A stretch of DNA of 64,000 nt from Caldanaerobius polysaccharolyticus DSM 13641. GTDB taxonomy: Bacteria; Bacillota; Thermoanaerobacteria; Thermoanaerobacterales; Caldanaerobiaceae. The stretch lies in contig NZ_KE386494.1 of assembly GCF_000427425.1 (NCBI RefSeq), positions 990,524-1,054,523 on the forward strand. Direction: 5' to 3'. Within the stretch, counting starts at the first letter, position 1. Every line of letters starts with the position of its first letter. Below, piece after piece: positions 8,919 to 16,845 of the stretch. Position numbers and translations under genes: made by a program. The notes below the pieces were generated by a model. That model searched no databases, had not been told where the DNA came from, and saw only the letters and a list, made by a program, of their open reading frames with translations.

Positions 8919-9790
8919 ATACGCTTCACCTCAGCAGATCCCTTGCCTTGGCTAAAGCACAAACCGATCTTGTGCTTTACTACCCGGGTAACCGCATCCA
9001 TAGCAGGGGCAAAATACCTTCTGGGATCATCCTCTTCAGGTCTTTCTTTAAACACCCGCTTTAAGGCATCAGCAAAGGGCATTTTAAGCTCTGTAGCTAT
9101 GTTGATCTTATTGATACCCGTTTTTACCGCTTTTATGATGGATTCATCAGGGACACAGGAAGCACCGTGAAGTACCAGAGGCACGTCTACCCTGCTCCTT
9201 ATAGCGCTCAACCTCTCAAAATCCAGCTTGGGCTCACCCCTGTAAACGCCATGGGCTGTACCTATAGCAACAGCCAGGGAATCCACGCCGGTTTTTTTCA
9301 CAAAATCCACAGCCAGATCAGGATCTGTGTACAGCGACATCTCATCTTCTACAGACAGGTCGTCCTCCACCCCTGCTACCCTGCCCAGCTCCGCTTCCAC
9401 AGTTACATCCCTGAGGTGAGCGTATTCCACAGCCTTTTTTGTCAGCGCCACGTTGTCCTCATAGGATAGCATGGATCCATCAACCATAACAGACGTATAG
9501 CCAGCATCTATACACCTTCTGGCCAGTTCCCAATCGGTACAATGGTCCAGGTGAAGTACCACAGGGATATCCGATAACCTGGCAGCAGCACTGGCCAGCG
9601 CCACCATGTACTCTATGCCAGCGTACTTAACCGTGCTCTGAGATGTCTGAATTATCACAGGGGAGTCCATCTCTACAGCGCCTTTAATCACAGCTTTTAA
9701 GGTCTCCATGTTGTGTACGTTGAATGCGGCAATAGCGTAATTACCCCTTACCGCATCCACAAGTATTTTTCTGGACGAAACCAATTTCAC
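8915..9790 (-). CDS. Class II (Zn) fructose-bisphosphate aldolase family protein
   Basis: Cytosolic metal-dependent aldolase. Catalytic D82 and metal ligand H83 are in LDHC, further ligands are H180 (GTAHGVY) and H208 (LHGAS), and the phosphate loop NIATEL is present. The 291-residue length and GatY/KbaY-like sequence fit cleavage of fructose-, tagatose- or related ketose-bisphosphates; the substrate cannot be fixed by eye. The start is a GTG at 9790 with GGGGGAT seven bases upstream. It lies 15 bases after a ROK regulator and overlaps the DUF362 gene, so it is probably a dedicated pathway aldolase and not the housekeeping glycolytic one. Confidence 0.88.
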   Translation of the reverse strand: MKLVSSRKILVDAVRGNYAIAAFNVHNMETLKAVIKGAVEMDSPVIIQTSQSTVKYAGIEYMVALASAAARLSDIPVVLHLDHCTDWELARRCIDAGYTSVMVDGSMLSYEDNVALTKKAVEYAHLRDVTVEAELGRVAGVEDDLSVEDEMSLYTDPDLAVDFVKKTGVDSLAVAIGTAHGVYRGEPKLDFERLSAIRSRVDVPLVLHGASCVPDESIIKAVKTGINKINIATELKMPFADALKRVFKERPEEDDPRRYFAPAMDAVTRVVKHKIGLCFSQGKGSAEVKRI

Positions 9791-9805
9791 CTTTAATATC
9801 CCCCT

Positions 9806-10999
9806 TTACGCGCCAAAGAGGCGGTTTAATATAAGGGCGTACGCCCCTTTTATCGTAGCATCGTCACCCAAAAGGGATATATCCAGCCTGCAGCCTTTAT
9901 AGGTGTTCTCTAATGCCCTCCTCTCTACCACATCTCCCAGAATCGGCCTTATAATATCTTTAACCTTGATGATATTGCCTCCCAGCACCACCAGTTCTGG
10001 GTTAAATAGGTTTATAAGGTTGGCAATGCCTATTCCTAGGTAGATAGCCACGTGCTTTATGACGTCCACAGCCAGTTTATCACCGGCGTTAGCGGCACTA
10101 TACACGTCTTCGATGTCCAGATCGTCCACGTTCTCTATAGAGCTCTCCTCGCCCATCTTCAGCCTCTTAGCGACAATATCGCATATCGCCCTCTCCGACG
10201 CCATAGCCTCAAGACAACCGTAATTGCCGCAACCGCACCTAGGGCCATTGATATCCACAGTGGTATGACCTATTTCCCCCGAAGAATGGGTTACACCCGT
10301 GTAAAGCCTGCCATCCATCACCACGCTGGCCCCAATGCCGTCTCCCACCCTAACCGCCACAAAGTTGTCCACGCCCTTTGCGGCGCCGTACCATTTTTCT
10401 CCCATAGCCATTGCCCTTACATCGTTTTCTACGTATACTTCTGTCTTTAATTCATCACTTATAATCTCTCTCAACCTGACATTTTTCCATCCCAGGTTAG
10501 GAGCGTATATAGAAATCCCTCTGTCAGAATCCACGAGGCCATGTAAAGCGACCCCTATACCGGCTATCTTTTCCACCGGTACCCCTGCCTGGTCTACCAT
10601 CTGACCATAGAGCTCAAATAAATTTTTTAGCACCCCTTCCAGCGATTTGTCCTTTAACTTCATCCTCTTGGATGCCAGTACGCGGTTATCCAGATCAGAC
10701 ACATCCAGGCGCAGGTGATTGGAGCTTATATGCACTAAAACCACATAAAAATAGCTGGGGTTAAGCTTTAGCAGCACCGGCCTGCGTCCACCTTTAGACT
10801 CTCCTATGGTAGCCTCTACGACAACTCCCTCTTTTATCAATTTTTTAGTGATATTGGTAACTGTAGGCGGCGTCAAACTGGTATATCTGGCTATATCCGC
10901 TCTGGATATAGTCCCTTTTTCCCTGATTATCCTTATGACGAGAGATTCATTCATCCCCTTTAAGAGCTTGTAACTTACAGGAATCAAATCAGCCAACAT
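9806..10999 (-). CDS. ROK family transcriptional repressor (NagC/XylR type)
   Basis: Sugar-responsive repressor of 397 residues. An N-terminal MarR-like winged helix (about 20-80, with SRADIARYTSLTPPTVTNI) is followed by a ROK fold with the zinc motif CGCGNYGCLE (about 255-265) and the GEIGHTTV signature. The kinase-like ATP/sugar motif is partly kept, so a sugar or sugar phosphate is the likely inducer. It is the first gene of the aldolase-DUF362 run and probably controls that operon and perhaps the aminotransferase/fusion genes upstream. The ATG at 10999 follows GGTGATGA. Confidence 0.92.
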   Translation of the reverse strand: MLADLIPVSYKLLKGMNESLVIRIIREKGTISRADIARYTSLTPPTVTNITKKLIKEGVVVEATIGESKGGRRPVLLKLNPSYFYVVLVHISSNHLRLDVSDLDNRVLASKRMKLKDKSLEGVLKNLFELYGQMVDQAGVPVEKIAGIGVALHGLVDSDRGISIYAPNLGWKNVRLREIISDELKTEVYVENDVRAMAMGEKWYGAAKGVDNFVAVRVGDGIGASVVMDGRLYTGVTHSSGEIGHTTVDINGPRCGCGNYGCLEAMASERAICDIVAKRLKMGEESSIENVDDLDIEDVYSAANAGDKLAVDVIKHVAIYLGIGIANLINLFNPELVVLGGNIIKVKDIIRPILGDVVERRALENTYKGCRLDISLLGDDATIKGAYALILNRLFGA

Positions 11000-11067
11000 T
11001 CATCACCACTAATATCTATTCTACAACTTTTTCATTTTTCCTGCACTTTGTTAACATTATAAAATAA

Positions 11068-11096
11068 TTGATTCTTATTAAATGATAATGTATAAT
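11068..11096 (+). promoter_or_regulatory. Promoter of the DUF4160-DUF2442 pair
   Basis: TTGATT (11068-11073), a 17-base spacer and TATAAT (11091-11096), about 55 bases before the first gene of the pair. Confidence 0.6.
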
Positions 11097-11149
11097 GACT
11101 TATGATAAAATAGTGATAAAGGACATCAAAATGAAAGGATGTCGAGAAT

Positions 11150-11407
11150 ATGCCTACAATATGCATGTTTTATGGAATAAAGATATCAATGAATTGGAAT
11201 GATCATATGCCCCCCCATTTTCATGCAGAGTTTAATGATAATAAGGCTATTATAGATATAATAAACGTTAAAGTATTAAAAGGCTATCTTCCGAAAAGAC
11301 AGTTACGGCTCGTACTAGCGTGGGCCGAACTTCACAAAGATGAATTGATGCAAAATTGGGAACTGGCACGTGAAGGAAAAGAATTAAACGAAATAAAAGG
11401 GCTATAA
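11150..11407 (+). CDS. DUF4160 domain protein
   Basis: A small 85-residue cytosolic protein matching DUF4160 over its whole length (MPTICMFYGI start, then the PPHFHAEF motif and a LAWAELHKDELMQNW helix). Function unknown; the family is often found next to DUF2442 genes, as here, and the pair has been suggested to resemble toxin-antitoxin modules without proof that I can cite. It has its own promoter and AAAGGA ribosome site. Confidence 0.85.
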   Translation: MPTICMFYGIKISMNWNDHMPPHFHAEFNDNKAIIDIINVKVLKGYLPKRQLRLVLAWAELHKDELMQNWELAREGKELNEIKGL

Positions 11408-11421
11408 AAAGGGGTGAGATA

Positions 11422-11733
11422 ATGGATCCAAGGTATTTCCCTGAAGTTGATCAAGTCATACCCACAAAAGATTTCAAAGTATATATATACTTTGATGATG
11501 GAAGTATAAAGTTGTTTGACGCAAAAGATTTAGTAAAAAAGGGAGTTTTTAAAAAATTACAGGACATAGACACATTCATAAACACGTGTACCGTTATAAA
11601 CGGAACGCTTGCATGGGATTTAAAAGGCAACTTCAGCGAAACCGACTGTCTTGATCTCGACCCTATTGAGCTGTACAATACGTGTCCTGATGTAGAAGAA
11701 CCCGAATGGTTATTTAATAAAAATAAACAATAA
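11422..11733 (+). CDS. DUF2442 domain protein
   Basis: A 103-residue protein with the DUF2442 fold pattern: the short strand YIYFDDGSIKLFDAKDL, a GVFKKLQD helix and the WDLKGNFSETDCLDLDP segment. It starts 14 bases after the DUF4160 gene with GGGGTGAG as ribosome site, so the two are co-transcribed. DUF2442 proteins resemble NE0471 N-terminal domains; no activity is known. It ends at a strong hairpin terminator. Confidence 0.85.
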   Translation: MDPRYFPEVDQVIPTKDFKVYIYFDDGSIKLFDAKDLVKKGVFKKLQDIDTFINTCTVINGTLAWDLKGNFSETDCLDLDPIELYNTCPDVEEPEWLFNKNKQ

Positions 11734-11771
11734 GGCTGCGCTATGCATAGCAGAATAACGCAGCCTTTTGT
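11732..11771. terminator. Bidirectional terminator
   Basis: Inverted repeat AAGGCTGCG / CGCAGCCTT (arms 11732-11740 and 11759-11767) followed by TTTT on the plus strand. It serves the DUF2442 gene and, on the minus strand, the fusion gene that stops at 11776. Confidence 0.85.
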
Positions 11772-11775
11772 GCAT

Positions 11776-13797
11776 CTATTTTATTAATTTTATTAAATAA
11801 TCCATATCAGATCCCCTGTTTTTTCTTATATGCCTTACAGCCTCCTCTGTAGAGTAATCCCGGTGTATAAGCAGACTTATGGCTTCCGCTATGGCCTTGG
11901 GGTCATCGTTTCCAGGATATAACACGTTTCTTCCCACCATGGCGCCTCTTACGTTTTTGCCCGCGCCCAATCCCTTTTCAAATTGCTTTATGGTATCCAC
12001 GGGGTTACCTGTAGATTCGCCTCCCAGCATGAGTATGGGAAGGGTAGTAGCTCTTACGACCCTATCATATCCATCCACATAGGGTATTTTGAGCCACAGG
12101 TTTCTTGAAGAATCCCCTATGGCCGATGCCACGCCAATTACTTTAATCATCTCATCGGCATCCATCTTGACAGGATACCCTTTTTCTGTCTTCTGCACAG
12201 GCAGCGCCTCCAAAAATACGGTAAGGCCGTATTTATTGCACTTCGTTACAGCCTCAGCGCAATATACCATTGTCCTGCCTGAATACTTTTCATTTTGCTC
12301 CAACCTGAACATCATCTTAGCGCCATCCAGTTTCATCTCACACATAGTTTCAGGAGTATACGCCGTCATCCTGTCATCCATTTCAAAGGAGAAACCTGCA
12401 AGGCCTGCCCTGTTCATGCAGCCCACCAGAACCTTCTCGTCCAGAAAGCTCTTGTTGCCTTTTTCTTTCACGATGTAGTTGATTATAAACAAATCTTCCA
12501 TGATGTCAGGAGTGGTCATAACCCCATCCACCAGATCCGAGGATACAACCCTGATTATCCTGCTTAAGTAGTCCAATCTGTTGCCCATCTTTACCGGATC
12601 CGACCCTACATTGGTTACGTATCTGGCAGGATGGTCACAGGCCAAAAGCAGCAATCTACCGTCTTTTGTAAGGGTCTCTCTCCGCCGTCGTGACTTGGCT
12701 TCATCTATGACCACATGGGGCTTATTGACCCTTATGTCTGTTATCATGTCAAAGATGTACTCCGGCAGAAATCGCCTTGGAACGTAAACATAGGAGCCCA
12801 ACGCATAATTGACATCTATCCTGCTGCTGGCCTCGTCAAAATAAGCCTTGGTCATGGATACCAGCGCATCGCTTTGCTCGTCGCCGTGGGGCATTACCTC
12901 AAACCCTATACCCTTTTCGTACTTTACCTCATTTAAGACCTTTAGAAACTCCGCAAGCAAATCTTTTGAGACAGCCCCATTGGGGTAATCAAAGCCCACA
13001 TGGGTATCGCCGTAAAGGGGATCGTCTTTGACAAGTACGCAGTTGCCCACGTGCACGTGATTTAAATATGGCGCCAGCGCTTTAAGCACATCAGGCGTCT
13101 CTCCGTCAAAGGAATTGTCCTTTAGCAATGGCATGTGGCTTAAATCGTACATAAGACCGAAGCTCTCGCATCCATAAGTAAACCTGAGCTCTTCCGCCAA
13201 CTCGATGGCTTCAGTAGTCGGACCTATCAACTGGTTTTTGCATCCCTTGTCATCAAGCCTGTCGAACATCTCTAGCGTCAAAATGAGAGGCTTTACCCCC
13301 AGTTTTTGTGCCTTTTCCAGCGAGTAACGGTATAGTTCCATTATAGAGCGCACAAGGGCTGTTTTAGCCTGCTTTCTAAGCTTCAAGCCCGCTGACGTCC
13401 CCACGTCTTTTCCGCTTACAAAAGCAAACTGTGTGGCGCCAAAGGCATAGGCATCGTCTATGTGTTCAAAAAGCCTCTGAACTGCCCGCTTTCTGTCCAC
13501 TTCATCGATGCTGGATATGTCAGTAGGCGGTATCATGTCATCCTTCCAGTTTAGCTGCACAGGTTGAGCGCTGTATATCACGTCCTTTCCGCTGGCCTTT
13601 AAAAGCTCTGCAGCCTTCGCTTTCAACACAGGGTCTTTTAATGCCGTTACTTCTACGCCACTGAAATAATCGTCCTTAAGTATTTTTTTAAGAGTTGTCA
13701 TAAAGTATTTCTCATCAGGCTCGCCCCTGAGCACCGAACTGGTATTCCTCGGCCCGGGATAAGCCATATGATATACTATGCTTATCTTGTTATCCAT
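11776..13797 (-). CDS. Fusion of sugar isomerase-like TIM barrel and Cgl0159/LacD-like aldolase
   Basis: A 673-residue two-domain protein. Residues ~1-330 look like an AP-endonuclease-2/xylose-isomerase-like TIM barrel, with FGLMYDLSHMP, HVHVGNC and GFEVMPHGDE supplying possible metal ligands. Residues ~350-650 resemble the Cgl0159-type (beta/alpha)8 proteins and LacD/DeoC aldolases, with ACDHPARY near the start and WLKIPYVDGYD, whose Lys could be a Schiff-base residue; that assignment is inference. One polypeptide might therefore isomerise and then cleave a sugar or cyclitol derivative. The ATG at 13797 has AGGGGGAA upstream; a TTG one codon earlier is less likely. It starts 11 bases after the aminotransferase and is probably in one operon with it. 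Confidence 0.75.
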   Translation of the reverse strand: MDNKISIVYHMAYPGPRNTSSVLRGEPDEKYFMTTLKKILKDDYFSGVEVTALKDPVLKAKAAELLKASGKDVIYSAQPVQLNWKDDMIPPTDISSIDEVDRKRAVQRLFEHIDDAYAFGATQFAFVSGKDVGTSAGLKLRKQAKTALVRSIMELYRYSLEKAQKLGVKPLILTLEMFDRLDDKGCKNQLIGPTTEAIELAEELRFTYGCESFGLMYDLSHMPLLKDNSFDGETPDVLKALAPYLNHVHVGNCVLVKDDPLYGDTHVGFDYPNGAVSKDLLAEFLKVLNEVKYEKGIGFEVMPHGDEQSDALVSMTKAYFDEASSRIDVNYALGSYVYVPRRFLPEYIFDMITDIRVNKPHVVIDEAKSRRRRETLTKDGRLLLLACDHPARYVTNVGSDPVKMGNRLDYLSRIIRVVSSDLVDGVMTTPDIMEDLFIINYIVKEKGNKSFLDEKVLVGCMNRAGLAGFSFEMDDRMTAYTPETMCEMKLDGAKMMFRLEQNEKYSGRTMVYCAEAVTKCNKYGLTVFLEALPVQKTEKGYPVKMDADEMIKVIGVASAIGDSSRNLWLKIPYVDGYDRVVRATTLPILMLGGESTGNPVDTIKQFEKGLGAGKNVRGAMVGRNVLYPGNDDPKAIAEAISLLIHRDYSTEEAVRHIRKNRGSDMDYLIKLIK

Positions 13798-13808
13798 CAA
13801 AATTCCCC

Positions 13809-14996
13809 CTATCCCTCAATGGTTTTTTTGATTCGCTTTAACCCCTCAACAATATTCTCCTTTGAAGTGGCATAGGAAAGCCTCAGGTATTCCTCCTTCT
13901 CCCCTACATTTTTGACTCCAAAAGACGTCCTCGGCAACACCGCCACATCGCCGTGGTACAATAGATACTGCTGCAAGGCTTTTGAATCCTTCAAACCCAG
14001 ACTGCGACATGCCTCAGTTACATTGGGGAAGACGTAAAATGAACCGCGGGGTTTAAGGCACTTAATCCCTTTGATGTCGTTTAATCCCTCCACTATGAGG
14101 TCCCGTCTCTCTTTAAATTCCTTTACCATCCTGTCCACGACATCCTGTGGCCCGTTTAAGGCCTCTACCCCTGCGTACTGCACAAAAGTAGCTGTACAGG
14201 ATTCGCAGTTGGTCTCAAGGCGCGCTATCTGTTGAGCAAGCGTCGGGTTCATGACCCCATAGCCCAGCCTCCAGCCTGTCATAGCATAGGTCTTGGAAAA
14301 GCCGTCTAACAAGACGGTGCGCTCTTTCATACCTGGAATAGACGCTATGCTGCAAAACTCGCCGTCGTATACGATCCTGCTGTAAACCTCATCAGACAAT
14401 ACCCATATATCGTTTTCTATGGCGATCTCGGCTATAGCCTCCAGGTCTTGTTTTGATAACATTCCCCCTGTGGGGTTTTGAGGTGAATTCAATATGATCA
14501 GTTTGGTTTTGTCTGTGATTAAAGACCTCAAATAATCTACATCCACGCTGAAATCTTTTTCTTCCAGAAGCGGTAGCGGAATAGGTTTTGCTCCCACAAA
14601 GCTTATAACCGATTCGTAGATGGGAAACCCCGGATTAGGGTATATGACCTCATCTCCCGGGTTAACCAAGGCGTGAATGGTGTAAAATATGATAGGCTTT
14701 GCCCCTGGCGTTATGACCACTTCCTCAGGAGACACGTCAATACCCCTGGTGCGGGAAATATAACCTGCTACAGCCTCTTTTAGCTCAGGTATACCGGCAG
14801 AAGGGCCGTAATGGGTCTTGTTTTCCATTATAGCCCTGATGCCCGCCTGCTTTATATTCTCAGGGGTGTCAAAATCCGGCTCCCCCAGTGCAAAGCTAAT
14901 TATATGCCTTCCCGCCGCAGCCAATTTATTCACTTCTGCCAGGACCTCAAAAGCGTTTTCTGTTCCCAGCCGCCACAGGCGTTCTGCCATCAGCAT
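13809..14996 (-). CDS. Class I/II pyridoxal-phosphate aminotransferase
   Basis: Cytosolic PLP enzyme of 395 residues in the aspartate/aromatic aminotransferase group (fold type I). Visible are the substrate-entry motif GEPDFDTP, NSPQNPTGG, DEVYSRIVYD and the PLP-binding Lys in DGFSKTYAMTGWRLGYG. The amino donor cannot be told from sequence. Its position directly before the TIM-barrel/aldolase fusion suggests it could act on an amino sugar or on an amino acid formed from that pathway, but a housekeeping role is equally possible. GGGGGG precedes the ATG at a good distance. Confidence 0.9.
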   Translation of the reverse strand: MLMAERLWRLGTENAFEVLAEVNKLAAAGRHIISFALGEPDFDTPENIKQAGIRAIMENKTHYGPSAGIPELKEAVAGYISRTRGIDVSPEEVVITPGAKPIIFYTIHALVNPGDEVIYPNPGFPIYESVISFVGAKPIPLPLLEEKDFSVDVDYLRSLITDKTKLIILNSPQNPTGGMLSKQDLEAIAEIAIENDIWVLSDEVYSRIVYDGEFCSIASIPGMKERTVLLDGFSKTYAMTGWRLGYGVMNPTLAQQIARLETNCESCTATFVQYAGVEALNGPQDVVDRMVKEFKERRDLIVEGLNDIKGIKCLKPRGSFYVFPNVTEACRSLGLKDSKALQQYLLYHGDVAVLPRTSFGVKNVGEKEEYLRLSYATSKENIVEGLKRIKKTIEG

Positions 14997-15071
14997 TTAA
15001 AATCCCCCCTTGTTTATAATATAAATATACAACAATTCACACAAAATCACAACACCTCAAATAAATAAAAA

Positions 15072-15092
15072 TCGAGGTGTTCATCACCTCGA
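15072..15092 (-). terminator. Terminator after the 64-aa ORF
   Basis: An 8-bp perfect stem TCGAGGTG / CACCTCGA with a 5-base loop, followed on the minus strand by TTTTTATTTATT. It separates the small ORF at 15103 from the aminotransferase operon. Confidence 0.75.
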
Positions 15093-15102
15093 CAAAAGCA
15101 AC

Positions 15103-15297
15103 TTATTTAATGAGCGATTTTAATGAATTTATAAGGGATCTAACTTCTTCAGCTTTTTTATCATCCATATATATCTCTGAACGCTTCTTTCTCTCTTCTG
15201 GTGCCAACGTTCCCATTTTTAAATAAATTTTATCCAATATGTCGAAATATCTGTCAATATACGGCGGTACGTTGTTTTTAAATATAGTCAATTTCAT
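15103..15297 (-). CDS. Hypothetical small protein (64 aa)
   Basis: A lysine/glutamate-rich helical protein that I do not recognise (starts MKLTIFKNN, ends SLINSLKSLIK). It begins a few bases after the stop of the truncated reading frame at 15315-15458 and is followed by a clear terminator, so it was probably the last gene of a small operon now disturbed by the IS element. Without homologues it could also be a chance ORF. Confidence 0.45.
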   Translation of the reverse strand: MKLTIFKNNVPPYIDRYFDILDKIYLKMGTLAPEERKKRSEIYMDDKKAEEVRSLINSLKSLIK

Positions 15298-15314
15298 TTG
15301 GCCTATTTGAGCAA

Positions 15315-15458
15315 TTACTTCATCAAATTATCCAATTCCATTATTGCGTTGTGGTATTGTACCCTGTCAACTTCATAAATATGTGAAGAATAACTGTAAT
15401 TAAGAAAAAGTTCATATATCAAAGTTACGATAATCAGTATATGGGCATTTCTTTGTGA
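15315..15458 (-). pseudogene. 3' remnant of a small gene cut by the TnpB element
   Basis: Between the IS right end and a TAA at 15315-15317 the minus strand keeps one open frame with protein-like content (RNAHILIIVTLIYELFLNY, then EVDRVQYHNAIMELDNLMK) but no start codon at the 5' side. The upstream part is missing because the frame runs straight into the element boundary. On the far side of the element, after the SDR gene, a ribosome-site-like AAAGGTG at 16839-16845 precedes a short frame (IRDFLTKT) that might be the lost 5' end; the junction is not in frame as it stands. Family not recognised. Confidence 0.55.
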
Positions 15459-15600
15459 ACCTACTCCATCCTATAGAGGATGGAGCTTCCTACTTCATTG
15501 ACCGCTGCCTGCTGTTATTCACAGCAGGTCTTACACAATCTCCATAGGCGTAACTTCGGGAGGAACCTTCCCTACGAAAAATATCATCACGTTTTTATGC
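15456..15600 (-). ncRNA. Candidate omega (reRNA) guide RNA of TnpB
   Basis: In characterised IS200/IS605 elements the guide RNA covers the 3' end of tnpB and the right end of the element, with the guide taken from flanking DNA. Here 15456-15600 lies between the tnpB stop and the right end, is non-coding, and folds into at least two stems: CCTGCTGT / ACAGCAGG at about 15527-15550 and the terminal hairpin at 15464-15485. The predicted guide would begin at about 15455 reading leftwards (AAAGAAATGCCCATATAC). Position and structure only; no expression evidence. Confidence 0.5.
15464..15485. repeat. Right-end hairpin of the tnpB element
   Basis: Perfect 8-bp arms CTCCATCC (15464-15471) and GGATGGAG (15478-15485) with loop TATAGA, typical of the subterminal palindromes recognised in IS605-type elements. 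Confidence 0.75.
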
Positions 15601-16692
15601 AGCTATCCCCAATTGTCTTAATCCTTCATGAAGTACATTTATCGCTGCATTTATATCTCTATCTATTTCTAACCCGCATTCACATCCGTGTACTCTTACT
15701 GATAAGTCTTTTTCTACTATTTTCCCGCATCTTGAGCATCTCTGCGATGTATACGCTGGATTTACTTTTATGAATATTTTTCCTTCTCTTTCCGCTTTAT
15801 ACTGTAAATACTTATCTAACATTCCCCATCCTACATTTGCTATTGATTTTGCAAGTTTATGATTTTTCATCATATTTTTCACTTGCAAATCCTCAACACA
15901 TATGATGTCATTGTTTTTGACTATGTTATAGCTTATCTTGTGCAGATAGTCCCTTCTCTGATTTGCTACTTTTTCATGAAGCTTCGCTAACCTCTTCTTT
16001 TGCTTTTCTCTATTTTTGCTTCCTTTCTTTTTCCTTGACAGCTGCCTTTGCAGTCTTTTTAGTCTCTTTTCTGCTTTCTGCAGCCATCTCGGGTTTAAGT
16101 ACAATTTTCCTTCTGATGTCGCAGCTATTGAGTTTATCCCTTTATCTATTCCTATAGCTTTTTTTCCTGTGGATACTTTCTCTTTTTCTTCTTCTATTTC
16201 GACTGACAAGTTTATATACCATTTCCCAGCATGGTATTTTATGTTTATTGTTTTTACCTTTTTCGGATCAAAGTCTCTGTGTGCTTTTATTTTTATATGC
16301 CCTATATTTTTTATATACACATATCCTTCTTTGCTGAAATTTCTTTTTGCTTCGCATTGAGGAAGTGTTATCGATGTGTAGTGATATTTGTCTTTGAATT
16401 TGGGATAATTTGCTCGTCCTTCAAAGAAGTTTTTATATGCTCTGTCCAACCTTCTCAATACATCCTGAAGTATTTGCGAATGTACTTCTTTGTATTCCGG
16501 ATGTTCTTTCTTAAATTCTGGAAGCATGTTCTGCTGATCTGTGTATGTGAGTCCTTTGCCGTATTCTTTGTAATGTTTTATCTTCTGTTCCAGTGAATAG
16601 TTGTATAATTTGCGGCACAAATACAGTGTATAAAACAGTTTTTCTTCCTGCTCTTTTGTCGGCTCTATGAGAAAATGTTGACATATCATCAT
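15595..16692 (-). CDS. tnpB: TnpB RNA-guided nuclease / IS605 OrfB
   Basis: A 365-residue TnpB, the RNA-guided DNA nuclease of IS200/IS605 elements and ancestor of Cas12. The RuvC residues appear intact: D183 in GIDKG, E267 in CVEDL and the DRDINAA motif (D344/D346). The zinc ribbon is CSRC (319-322) with C337/C339 in GCECG. The basic helix between RuvC I and II (KRLKRLQRQLSRKKKGS) is also normal. ATG at 16692 follows GGGTGAGAAAAG. The intact catalytic set suggests the protein could still be active with a matching omega RNA. Confidence 0.93.
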   Translation of the reverse strand: MMICQHFLIEPTKEQEEKLFYTLYLCRKLYNYSLEQKIKHYKEYGKGLTYTDQQNMLPEFKKEHPEYKEVHSQILQDVLRRLDRAYKNFFEGRANYPKFKDKYHYTSITLPQCEAKRNFSKEGYVYIKNIGHIKIKAHRDFDPKKVKTINIKYHAGKWYINLSVEIEEEKEKVSTGKKAIGIDKGINSIAATSEGKLYLNPRWLQKAEKRLKRLQRQLSRKKKGSKNREKQKKRLAKLHEKVANQRRDYLHKISYNIVKNNDIICVEDLQVKNMMKNHKLAKSIANVGWGMLDKYLQYKAEREGKIFIKVNPAYTSQRCSRCGKIVEKDLSVRVHGCECGLEIDRDINAAINVLHEGLRQLGIAA

Positions 16693-16766
16693 CTTTTCTC
16701 ACCCTGGCTTTCTAATGATAAAATCCGCTATATTTATTATGACATATTATTCTATTGCATACAATA

Positions 16767-16807
16767 GAAATTCGTCTCCCACCTGTAGAGGATGGGAGAC
16801 GAATTTC
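16767..16807. repeat. Left-end hairpin of the tnpB element
   Basis: A 15-bp perfect inverted repeat, GAAATTCGTCTCCCA (16767-16781) against TGGGAGACGAATTTC (16793-16807). No T-tract follows on either strand, so a terminator is unlikely; position and shared core with the right-end hairpin mark it as the element end. A TTGA directly flanks it, resembling known TAM sequences. Confidence 0.7.
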
Positions 16808-16845
16808 AAGTCTTTGTTAAAAAATCGCGTATTTTAATCACCTTT

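Larger units (their letters stand above)
15456..16812 (-). mobile_element. IS605/IS1341-type element, tnpB only
   Basis: A single tnpB gene flanked by subterminal hairpins at both ends and no tnpA. The left end (relative to tnpB) has a 15-bp perfect stem at 16767-16807; the right end has an 8-bp stem at 15464-15485 followed by GTTCAC. Both hairpins share the core CCATCCTCTA(T/C)AGG. Boundaries are estimated, to within about 10 bases. Elements of this kind cannot encode their own Y1 transposase and depend on TnpA supplied elsewhere. Confidence 0.8.

Noticed and set aside
16767-16807. Hairpin considered as a terminator of the SDR gene
   Set aside because: No T-tract follows on the minus strand, and its core matches the hairpin at the other end of the tnpB element, so it is better read as the element end.
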